The translations under genes were made by a program, and so were the position numbers. A DNA stretch of 64,000 nucleotides from Gottschalkia acidurici 9a. Lineage in GTDB: Bacteria; Bacillota; Clostridia; Tissierellales; Gottschalkiaceae. Below, one piece after another: positions 12,890 to 23,764 of the stretch. The stretch's first letter is position 1. Each line of letters begins with the position of its first letter. The stretch is taken from positions 989,115-1,053,114 of the forward strand of contig NC_018664.1 of the NCBI RefSeq assembly GCF_000299355.1, read 5' to 3'. The notes under the pieces are model-generated. The model did no database searches and had not been told where the DNA came from. It worked only from the letters and a program-made list of their open reading frames with translations.

Positions 12890-13523
12890 AAAAATAAGTA
12901 TAGTATTAATCTCTATTATCCTTTTATCAATATTAGCAACTACAATGATTTATGACAAGCTGCCAGATCAAATTCCTAGCCATTGGAATATTAAAGGAGA
13001 GGTTGACGACTTTCAAAGTAAAACATTTGTATATTTCACAGCGACACTTCCATTATTAATGTATGCACTAATGAAGATACTACCCAAATTAGATCCAAAG
13101 AGAAGATCTTATGCTAAGCATGGAAAGGCTTATGAAATATTTATAGTTGTGATGACTTTGTTTATTATATTAATCCATTGGTTAACTGTAGCATATGCAC
13201 TTGGCTATAATATAGAGATATCAAGTGTTATTCAAATATCACTGGGAGTAGTTTTTTCAACATTTGGAAACTACATGTCTCAAATTAGACATAACTATTC
13301 ATTTGGTATAAAAACCCCATGGACACTAGCAAGTGAGACAGTATGGAAGAAAACACATAGGTTAGGAGGATATGTGTTTTTCTTGATAGGGATACTGTTT
13401 ATAATAGGAGGATTTGTTGGTAGTGAAATAAGTTACTATATAACAATAGGGCCTCTAATATTATCAACAATAGGACTGTCAGTATACTCATATATAATAT
13501 ATAGGAAAGAAAACCCTGAATAG
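12879..13523 (+). CDS. sdpI: SdpI-family integral membrane protein (DUF1648 plus SdpI domain)
   Basis: A 214-residue membrane protein with about six transmembrane segments. The N-terminus carries the DUF1648 signature (Y-DKLPDQIPSHWNIKGEVD), and the second half has the SdpI-type block GNYM-QIRHNYSFGIKTPWTL-SE-VW-KTHR. SdpI is the immunity and signal-transduction partner of SdpR in Bacillus. The operon pair is intact, but no sdpABC toxin genes are seen in the window, so this may be an orphan immunity/sensor pair or a general membrane-stress module. The start overlaps the end of sdpR and uses GGAGGGAG as its ribosome binding site. Confidence 0.88.
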   Translation: MKNKKISIVLISIILLSILATTMIYDKLPDQIPSHWNIKGEVDDFQSKTFVYFTATLPLLMYALMKILPKLDPKRRSYAKHGKAYEIFIVVMTLFIILIHWLTVAYALGYNIEISSVIQISLGVVFSTFGNYMSQIRHNYSFGIKTPWTLASETVWKKTHRLGGYVFFLIGILFIIGGFVGSEISYYITIGPLILSTIGLSVYSYIIYRKENPE

Positions 13524-13539
13524 AAGCGCACTATACCCA

Positions 13540-13590
13540 GAGCAGAGTTAACCCCTAAGATAGTCTAGTGATTGACTCTGCTCAATTATA
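13540..13590 (+). terminator. Possible terminator after sdpI
   Basis: Inverted repeat gagcagagt/gactctgctc (13540-13548 with 13574-13583). The U-tract is poor, so activity is uncertain. Confidence 0.4.
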
Positions 13591-13633
13591 ATAAAAATCA
13601 TTTACATATTATAATAAAAATATTCTTATACTA

Positions 13634-13662
13634 TTGACAAAGCTGTTTGAATTTGATAAATT
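13634..13662 (+). promoter_or_regulatory. Possible upstream rRNA promoter P0 of operon 2
   Basis: TTGACA (13634-13639), 17-base spacer, TAAATT (13657-13662). The -10 is weak. Confidence 0.35.
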
Positions 13663-13731
13663 ATAAAAGTCGCTTAAAGGTGATATATGAATAAGATATA
13701 AAATCTGGAATAAAAAAGTTGAAAAAAAGTG

Positions 13732-13760
13732 TTGACAAAAGAAACAAAACCTGATAAAGT
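13732..13760 (+). promoter_or_regulatory. rRNA operon 2 promoter P1
   Basis: TTGACA (13732-13737), 17-base spacer, TAAAGT (13755-13760); matches P1 of operon 1. Confidence 0.8.
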
Positions 13761-13826
13761 AATAAGAGTCGCCACAAGAGAGCGACAAAGTAAAACAAGA
13801 AGTGAGAAAAAAGTCGAAAAAACTTC

Positions 13827-13855
13827 TTGACAGAATGTTAAAAGGATGTTAAGAT
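13827..13855 (+). promoter_or_regulatory. rRNA operon 2 promoter P2
   Basis: TTGACA (13827-13832), 17-base spacer, TAAGAT (13850-13855), followed by the same boxA-like and processing-stem sequences as operon 1. Confidence 0.8.
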
Positions 13856-13975
13856 AGTGAAACAGACTTTGGTCTTTGAAAATTAAACAGTAAAAAGCAA
13901 GTTAATTCCTAGAATTAATAACAAATGAAGCTCAACATTAAATAGAGCAGTCAGCAGAAGCTGAGACAGAAAACT

Positions 13976-18705
<4,730 letters not shown>

Positions 18706-18763
18706 TATATTAAAGAATAATCTAATCGCTGTGTAGTTTTGAAGGTACGAAATATCTTCAAAT

Positions 18764-18881
18764 ATTTAGTGACGATAGCGAAGGGGTCACACCTGTTCCC
18801 ATACCGAACACAGAAGTTAAGCCCTTCAGCGCTGATGGTACTTGGTGGGAGACCGCCTGGGAGAGTAAGACGTTGCTAAAT
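18764..18881 (+). rRNA. rrf: 5S ribosomal RNA (copy 2)
   Basis: 118 bases, identical to copy 1. Confidence 0.95.
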
Positions 18882-18886
18882 GATGT

Positions 18887-18961
18887 TCTTAGGTAGCTCA
18901 ACGGTGGAGCACCCGACTGTTAATCGGTAGGTTGTGGGTTCGAGTCCCACCCTGAGAGCCA
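18887..18961 (+). tRNA. tRNA-Asn(GTT)
   Basis: Identical to 7800-7874; anticodon GTT. Confidence 0.95.
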
Positions 18962-18965
18962 ATTT

Positions 18966-19054
18966 GCCGGGGTGGCGGAACTGGCAGACGCACAGGACTT
19001 AAAATCCTGCGGTCCTTAAAGATCGTACCGGTTCGATTCCGGTCCTCGGCACCA
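18966..19054 (+). tRNA. tRNA-Leu(TAA)
   Basis: Identical to 7879-7967; anticodon TAA, long variable arm. Confidence 0.95.
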
Positions 19055-19075
19055 AGAAACTCTAAACTAAAACGA

Positions 19076-19150
19076 CGCGGGGTGGAGCAGCGGCAGCTCG
19101 TCGGGCTCATAACCCGAAGGTCATCGGTTCAAATCCGGTCCCCGCAACCA
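19076..19150 (+). tRNA. Initiator tRNA-fMet(CAT)
   Basis: Identical to 7989-8063. C1:A72 mismatch and GGG/CCC anticodon stem. The long identity with operon 1 breaks just after this tRNA. Confidence 0.95.
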
Positions 19151-19176
19151 AATTAGATGCTTATTAATACCATTAT

Positions 19177-19253
19177 GGCGGTGTAGCTCAGTTGGCTAGA
19201 GCATGCGGTTCATACCCGCAGTGTCAGCGGTTCAAATCCGTTCACCGCTACCA
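19177..19253 (+). tRNA. Elongator tRNA-Met(CAT)
   Basis: Acceptor ggcggtg/caccgct, anticodon stem-loop gcggttCATacccgc, A discriminator. It resembles the Bacillus elongator tRNA-Met and lacks initiator features. Confidence 0.9.
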
Positions 19254-19257
19254 TGAT

Positions 19258-19332
19258 GGCCCTATGGTCAAGCGGTTAAGACACCGCCCTTTCACGGCGG
19301 TAACCCGGGTTCGAATCCCGGTAGGGTCACCA
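19258..19332 (+). tRNA. tRNA-Glu(TTC)
   Basis: Second Glu(TTC) copy; first member of tandem block A. Confidence 0.95.
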
Positions 19333-19363
19333 AAAAAGTCCCAGAAGTTCGTAATAAAATTAC

Positions 19364-19439
19364 GGGCGCGTAGCTCAGCTGGGAGAGCACCTGCCTTACA
19401 AGCAGGGGGTCACAGGTTCGAGCCCTGTCGCGCCCACCA
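19364..19439 (+). tRNA. tRNA-Val(TAC)
   Basis: Anticodon TAC; same sequence as 8182-8257, including flanks. Confidence 0.95.
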
Positions 19440-19457
19440 TAAGTAAATAAAAAATGC

Positions 19458-19534
19458 GGCCTGGTAGTTCAGTTGGTTAGAATGCCAGCCTGTCACGCTG
19501 GAGGTCGAGGGTTCGAGTCCCTTCCAGGTCGCCA
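19458..19534 (+). tRNA. tRNA-Asp(GTC)
   Basis: Anticodon GTC; same sequence as 8276-8352. Confidence 0.95.
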
Positions 19535-19574
19535 AAAAAACATTCCATTAAAGAATGAAAAACAAACTATATGT

Positions 19575-19650
19575 GCTGGTGTGGCTCAATCGGTAGAGCA
19601 ACTGACTTGTAATCAGTAGGTTGGGGGTTCAAGTCCTCTCACCAGCTCCA
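19575..19650 (+). tRNA. tRNA-Thr(TGT)
   Basis: Anticodon TGT; same sequence as 8391-8466. Confidence 0.95.
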
Positions 19651-19663
19651 TGAAACTATATAT

Positions 19664-19737
19664 GCGGGTGTAGCTCAGTGGTAGAGCCCTGGCCTTCCAA
19701 GCCAGTTGCGAGGGTTCGATTCCCTTCACCCGCTCCA
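19664..19737 (+). tRNA. tRNA-Gly(TCC)
   Basis: Anticodon TCC; same sequence as 8678-8751. Confidence 0.95.
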
Positions 19738-19746
19738 AGAAAACGA

Positions 19747-19823
19747 GTGCCTATAGCTCAGCTGGATAGAGCATCGGCCTTCTAAGCCGAGTGTCCGGGG
19801 TTCGAATCCCTGTAGGCACGCCA
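19747..19823 (+). tRNA. tRNA-Arg(TCT)
   Basis: Acceptor gtgccta/taggcac, anticodon TCT, G discriminator, encoded CCA. Confidence 0.95.
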
Positions 19824-19847
19824 ATAAATAAATATATAAGATGTTGT

Positions 19848-19923
19848 TGGGGTATCGCCAAGTTGGTAAGGCACCAGATTTTGATTCTGGCATGCGTAGG
19901 TTCGAGTCCTGCTACCCCAGCCA
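19848..19923 (+). tRNA. tRNA-Gln(TTG)
   Basis: Acceptor tggggta/tacccca, anticodon TTG, encoded CCA. Confidence 0.95.
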
Positions 19924-19939
19924 GAAGTAAATATTTTGT

Positions 19940-20015
19940 GATCTATTAGCTCAGTCGGTAGAGCACCTGACTTTTAATCAGGGTGTCCCGCGTTCGAGTC
20001 GCGGATGGATCACCA
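19940..20015 (+). tRNA. tRNA-Lys(TTT)
   Basis: Acceptor gatctat/atggatc, anticodon TTT. The only tRNA-Lys in the window; missing from block B. Confidence 0.95.
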
Positions 20016-20019
20016 ATCC

Positions 20020-20108
20020 GGAGGGGTACCGAAGTGGTCATAACGGGGCGGTCTTGAAAACCGTTAGGGTGCAAGCCCACGTGGGTTCGAATCCCACCTC
20101 CTCCGCCA
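20020..20108 (+). tRNA. tRNA-Ser(TGA)
   Basis: 89 bases, long variable arm, anticodon TGA, acceptor ggagggg/ctcctcc. Confidence 0.95.
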
Positions 20109-20131
20109 TAAAAAACATATAAAAACACTAT

Positions 20132-20222
20132 AGAGAAGTACTCAAGAGGTCGAAGAGGCTCCCCTGCTAAGGGAGTAGGTCCTTCACGGGGCGCGAGGGT
20201 TCAAATCCCTCCTTCTCCGCCA
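20132..20222 (+). tRNA. tRNA-Ser(GCT), copy with A1:C72 mismatch
   Basis: 91 bases, anticodon GCT. The first acceptor base is A (20132) opposite C72, whereas the copy at 21784 has the expected G1:C72 pair. The rest of the acceptor (gagaag/cttctc) is intact. Confidence 0.9.
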
Positions 20223-20229
20223 TAGGTGG

Positions 20230-20306
20230 GGGCCTTTAGCTCAGTTGGTTAGAGCGCCCGGCTCATAACCGGTAGGTCCGGGGTTCGAGTCCCTGAAGGC
20301 CCACCA
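20230..20306 (+). tRNA. tRNA-Ile2(CAT), lysidine type
   Basis: Anticodon CAT, but the body (gggcctttagctcag, loop ctCATaa) matches bacterial tRNA-Ile2, whose wobble C is converted to lysidine by TilS to read AUA. First of four copies. Confidence 0.85.
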
Positions 20307-20313
20307 TATACAT

Positions 20314-20389
20314 AGGGGTATAGTTCAGTTGGTAGAACGTCGGTCTCCAAAACCGAATGTCGTGGGTTCGAGTCCTGCTACCCCTGCCA
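20314..20389 (+). tRNA. tRNA-Trp(CCA)
   Basis: Acceptor aggggta/tacccct, anticodon CCA. The only tRNA-Trp in the window. Confidence 0.95.
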
Positions 20390-20419
20390 ATAGAATAATA
20401 ATATATTTAATAATAAAGT

Positions 20420-20496
20420 CGGGGTGTAGCGCAGTTTGGTAGCGTACGTGGTTTGGGACCATGGGGCCGGGGGTTCGAGTCCCTCCACCCCGACCA
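20420..20496 (+). tRNA. tRNA-Pro(TGG)
   Basis: Acceptor cggggtg/caccccg, anticodon TGG, encoded CCA. Confidence 0.95.
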
Positions 20497-20541
20497 GTAA
20501 AAAGATTAACATGTTTTTACTTAAAAGTCACTAAATAAAAT

Positions 20542-20618
20542 GGGCCTGTAGCTCAGGTGGTTAGAGTGCACGCCTGATAAGCGTGAGGTCGATGGTTCGA
20601 GTCCATCCAGGCCCACCA
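20542..20618 (+). tRNA. tRNA-Ile(GAT)
   Basis: Acceptor gggcctg/caggccc, anticodon GAT, encoded CCA. Confidence 0.95.
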
Positions 20619-20665
20619 TGAAACGAATAAATGTTTTATAAGTAATAAACCTAGCAGAAATGTTA

Positions 20666-20742
20666 GGGCCTTTAGCTCAGTTGGTTAGAGCGCCCGGCTC
20701 ATAACCGGTAGGTCCGGGGTTCGAGTCCCTGAAGGCCCACCA
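20666..20742 (+). tRNA. tRNA-Ile2(CAT), lysidine type
   Basis: Second Ile2(CAT) copy; same body as 20230-20306. Confidence 0.85.
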
Positions 20743-20746
20743 ATTT

Positions 20747-20822
20747 GCCCAGATAGCTCAGTCGGTAGAGCAGGGGACTGAAAATCCCCGTGTCGGTGGT
20801 TCGATTCCGCCTCTGGGCACCA
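20747..20822 (+). tRNA. tRNA-Phe(GAA)
   Basis: Acceptor gcccaga/tctgggc, anticodon GAA; last member of block A. Confidence 0.95.
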
Positions 20823-20843
20823 AATGTGTACATGTAGTATGAT

Positions 20844-20918
20844 GGCCCTATGGTCAAGCGGTTAAGACACCGCCCTTTCACGGCGGTAACCCGGGTTCGA
20901 ATCCCGGTAGGGTCACCA
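20844..20918 (+). tRNA. tRNA-Glu(TTC)
   Basis: Third Glu(TTC) copy; first member of tandem block B. Confidence 0.95.
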
Positions 20919-20953
20919 AAAAAGAAAATCCCAGAAATCCGTAAAATAATTAC

Positions 20954-21029
20954 GGGCGCGTAGCTCAGCTGGGAGAGCACCTGCCTTACAAGCAGGGGGT
21001 CACAGGTTCGAGCCCTGTCGCGCCCACCA
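20954..21029 (+). tRNA. tRNA-Val(TAC)
   Basis: Third Val(TAC) copy. Confidence 0.95.
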
Positions 21030-21047
21030 TAAGTAAATAAAAAATGC

Positions 21048-21124
21048 GGCCTGGTAGTTCAGTTGGTTAGAATGCCAGCCTGTCACGCTGGAGGTCGAGG
21101 GTTCGAGTCCCTTCCAGGTCGCCA
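21048..21124 (+). tRNA. tRNA-Asp(GTC)
   Basis: Third Asp(GTC) copy. Confidence 0.95.
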
Positions 21125-21163
21125 AAAAATATTCTATTAAAGAATGAGAAACAAACTATATAC

Positions 21164-21239
21164 GCTGGTGTGGCTCAATCGGTAGAGCAACTGACTTGTA
21201 ATCAGTAGGTTGGGGGTTCAAGTCCTCTCACCAGCTCCA
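21164..21239 (+). tRNA. tRNA-Thr(TGT)
   Basis: Third Thr(TGT) copy. Confidence 0.95.
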
Positions 21240-21253
21240 AAGTTTCAAAATTA

Positions 21254-21339
21254 GGAGGAGTTCCCGAGCTGGCCAAAGGGGACGGACTGTAAATCCGTTA
21301 GCTTCGCTTTCACTGGTTCGAATCCAGTCTCCTCCACCA
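21254..21339 (+). tRNA. tRNA-Tyr(GTA)
   Basis: Second Tyr(GTA) copy, with nearly the same flanks as 8481-8566. Absent from block A, so block B resembles cluster 1 here. Confidence 0.95.
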
Positions 21340-21350
21340 AAACATAATAC

Positions 21351-21424
21351 GCGGGTGTAGCTCAGTGGTAGAGCCCTGGCCTTCCAAGCCAGTTGCGAGG
21401 GTTCGATTCCCTTCACCCGCTCCA
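21351..21424 (+). tRNA. tRNA-Gly(TCC)
   Basis: Third Gly(TCC) copy. Confidence 0.95.
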
Positions 21425-21433
21425 AGAAAACGA

Positions 21434-21510
21434 GTGCCTATAGCTCAGCTGGATAGAGCATCGGCCTTCTAAGCCGAGTGTCCGGGGTTCGAATCCCTGT
21501 AGGCACGCCA
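21434..21510 (+). tRNA. tRNA-Arg(TCT)
   Basis: Second Arg(TCT) copy. Confidence 0.95.
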
Positions 21511-21534
21511 AAAAATAAATATATAAGATGTTGT

Positions 21535-21610
21535 TGGGGTATCGCCAAGTTGGTAAGGCACCAGATTTTGATTCTGGCATGCGTAGGTTCGAGTCCTGCT
21601 ACCCCAGCCA
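21535..21610 (+). tRNA. tRNA-Gln(TTG)
   Basis: Second Gln(TTG) copy. The Lys gene that follows Gln in block A is replaced by about 60 bases of unrelated spacer. Confidence 0.95.
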
Positions 21611-21672
21611 AGAATCTAAGTTTTAACTGAATTATTTTAGGTTAGAGCTTAAAGATGATTTAATTAAAATCC

Positions 21673-21761
21673 GGAGGGGTACCGAAGTGGTCATAACGGG
21701 GCGGTCTTGAAAACCGTTAGGGTGCAAGCCCACGTGGGTTCGAATCCCACCTCCTCCGCCA
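21673..21761 (+). tRNA. tRNA-Ser(TGA)
   Basis: Second Ser(TGA) copy. Confidence 0.95.
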
Positions 21762-21783
21762 TAAAAAACAATAAAAACACTAT

Positions 21784-21874
21784 GGAGAAGTACTCAAGAG
21801 GTCGAAGAGGCTCCCCTGCTAAGGGAGTAGGTCCTTCACGGGGCGCGAGGGTTCAAATCCCTCCTTCTCCGCCA
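21784..21874 (+). tRNA. tRNA-Ser(GCT)
   Basis: Second Ser(GCT) copy, with a normal G1:C72 pair. Confidence 0.95.
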
Positions 21875-21881
21875 TAAATGG

Positions 21882-21958
21882 GGGCCTTTAGCTCAGTTGG
21901 TTAGAGCGCCCGGCTCATAACCGGTAGGTCCGGGGTTCGAGTCCCTGAAGGCCCACCA
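21882..21958 (+). tRNA. tRNA-Ile2(CAT), lysidine type
   Basis: Third Ile2(CAT) copy. Confidence 0.85.
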
Positions 21959-21975
21959 TAAAAAACAAATAAAGT

Positions 21976-22052
21976 CGGGGTGTAGCGCAGTTTGGTAGCG
22001 TACGTGGTTTGGGACCATGGGGCCGGGGGTTCGAGTCCCTCCACCCCGACCA
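21976..22052 (+). tRNA. tRNA-Pro(TGG)
   Basis: Second Pro(TGG) copy. The Trp gene present at this place in block A is missing. Confidence 0.95.
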
Positions 22053-22097
22053 ATAAGAAAGTCAATGTATTTTTACTTAAAAGTCACTAAATAAAAT

Positions 22098-22174
22098 GGG
22101 CCTGTAGCTCAGGTGGTTAGAGTGCACGCCTGATAAGCGTGAGGTCGATGGTTCGAGTCCATCCAGGCCCACCA
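22098..22174 (+). tRNA. tRNA-Ile(GAT)
   Basis: Second Ile(GAT) copy. Confidence 0.95.
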
Positions 22175-22219
22175 TAAAACGAATAAACGTTTTAAGTAAT
22201 AAACCTAGCAGAAATGTTA

Positions 22220-22296
22220 GGGCCTTTAGCTCAGTTGGTTAGAGCGCCCGGCTCATAACCGGTAGGTCCGGGGTTCGAGTCCCTGAAGGCCCACCA
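22220..22296 (+). tRNA. tRNA-Ile2(CAT), lysidine type
   Basis: Fourth Ile2(CAT) copy. Confidence 0.85.
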
Positions 22297-22300
22297 ATTT

Positions 22301-22376
22301 GCCCAGATAGCTCAGTCGGTAGAGCAGGGGACTGAAAATCCCCGTGTCGGTGGTTCGATTCCGCCTCTGGGCACCA
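22301..22376 (+). tRNA. tRNA-Phe(GAA)
   Basis: Second Phe(GAA) copy; last of the 35-tRNA run. Confidence 0.95.
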
Positions 22377-22381
22377 TATAG

Positions 22382-22418
22382 AAAAAACTTGTCTAAACAG
22401 CTTAGACAAGTTTTTTTA
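22382..22418 (+). terminator. Terminator of rRNA-tRNA operon 2
   Basis: Hairpin acttgtctaa/ttagacaagt flanked by A and T runs; it can serve both this operon and the convergent gene 22439-23440. Confidence 0.9.
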
Positions 22419-22438
22419 TTTATCTTCATATTTAGCTA

Positions 22439-23440
22439 TTAACCAAGACTAAAAACTATTTCTCTGACCAGATATGAAATATTATCATATATAATCTCAC
22501 CATTTATTCTAATTAGAAAAATATTACTAGGAATATTATATTTCATATTATTAATATTCTTTAAAGATATATTTGTATCAGATAAGTCTATATATAGACA
22601 CTCTTCACCAGTAGATAGCCTACCAGTCTTATACTGTATGTTTAGATTAAAGGCGCCATTAGGTACATTCCAATCTAGAGTAAAAAAATCTTCATAATAA
22701 AGCTGGGGAGGTAAATTAACTAGCTTGGTTTTTCCTTCTATATATAATAGCCTATCCTTAAAGATAAAAGAATCTTTTCTAATAGACAAATCAACGATTA
22801 CTTCTTTAAAACTTAGTTCAAGTTCTAAATTATTTTTTGCATCAATAATATCGTAAATAGTTAATAACTTCGGTAAGTAAAAGATATCATCATAGTTATG
22901 ATTAAGTATAGTCTTTCTTATAGATGGATTTTTTGAAGTAGTATAAACCTTGTAAAGTTCAACGCTTTCTTTTCCTGAAATAGTATCTTTTCTAAAAATA
23001 CCTAAAGATTTTTCAACTGTTTTAAGCTTACAGTCACTAAGTCCAAGCATAGTTTTGTTTTTTCTGACTAATTTAAGTATATCTAAGTGATTAATCATAG
23101 AAATATTACTATCAATATTATGATAAGTTAATCTATTTTTTATGAAGGGGATATCAAAAGTACTACCATTATAGGTAATAATATGTTCAAAGTTATTTAA
23201 TAGTTCTGTAAGTGAAACTAACAACTCTTTTTCTTCACTAGTACTTTCAGCAAATAATTGTGTTATATATACATTATGATTTTCTACGCACAACATTCCT
23301 ATTAAAATTATGTGGTTATATCTACTACTCAGACCAGTAGTTTCTATATCTAAAAAACAAAAATTAGTATCGCCTAAAGTATCTTTTAAATCATTAGGAA
23401 TATAAATATCATTTCTAAGATCGTTCTTAAATATTTTCAT
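22439..23440 (-). CDS. YprB-like ribonuclease H-fold 3'-5' exonuclease
   Basis: A 333-residue protein with a DEDD-type exonuclease fold. Exo I is FLDIETTGL (Asp31, Glu33), Exo II is ITYNGSTFDIPFIKNRL (Asp96), and Exo III is HNYDDIFYLPKL (Asp184 or Asp185). This matches the YprB/RNase_H_2 family, commonly found in Firmicutes near DNA-repair or RecQ-type genes; the substrate is not well defined. I prefer the ATG at 23440 over an upstream in-frame start because AAAGGA sits 8 bases before it and the extra 27 residues look non-coding. The gene is convergent with the tRNA operon and divergent from the methyltransferase. Confidence 0.85.
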   Translation of the reverse strand: MKIFKNDLRNDIYIPNDLKDTLGDTNFCFLDIETTGLSSRYNHIILIGMLCVENHNVYITQLFAESTSEEKELLVSLTELLNNFEHIITYNGSTFDIPFIKNRLTYHNIDSNISMINHLDILKLVRKNKTMLGLSDCKLKTVEKSLGIFRKDTISGKESVELYKVYTTSKNPSIRKTILNHNYDDIFYLPKLLTIYDIIDAKNNLELELSFKEVIVDLSIRKDSFIFKDRLLYIEGKTKLVNLPPQLYYEDFFTLDWNVPNGAFNLNIQYKTGRLSTGEECLYIDLSDTNISLKNINNMKYNIPSNIFLIRINGEIIYDNISYLVREIVFSLG

Positions 23441-23764
23441 ATTAAAATCCTTTCTACAATTTAATTGTCTAGTAATATTAGTAATATAAAAACTTATATA
23501 AAGATTAACATATGTGACCATACATCACAAGTATAGAGATATAGAAAAGTCAAAACAATTTCACTTATAGCGTAATATATGTTAAAATTATAGACATATA
23601 GCATAAATAAAAAGGAGTATATAAATAATAAATGAAAGAAAAAAACTAATATAAAAGAATTAAAAAAGGTAGTAAAAAATATACTCAAAGAGAATAAGAA
23701 TAAAGATACTCAAACAAATATAGATATAATAAAAAGTATTTTAGTCTATATAAGTAAAATTATC
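23441..23764 (+). other. Divergent intergenic region with a likely lost or frameshifted N-terminal extension of the methyltransferase
   Basis: Between the divergent genes. From 23636 the methyltransferase frame is open and reads like coding sequence (NIKELKKVVKNILKENKNKD...). An ATG at 23632, preceded by AAAGGAG (23611-23617), is out of frame by one base because of an A7 tract at 23639-23645. Confidence 0.5.

Larger units (their letters stand above)
19258..22376 (+). repeat. Tandem duplication of a tRNA block
   Basis: Block A (19258-20822, 16 tRNAs) and block B (20844-22376, 15 tRNAs) share the order Glu-Val-Asp-Thr-Gly-Arg-Gln-Ser-Ser-Ile2-Pro-Ile-Ile2-Phe and much of the spacer sequence. 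Block A also has Lys and Trp; block B also has Tyr. Confidence 0.85.
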
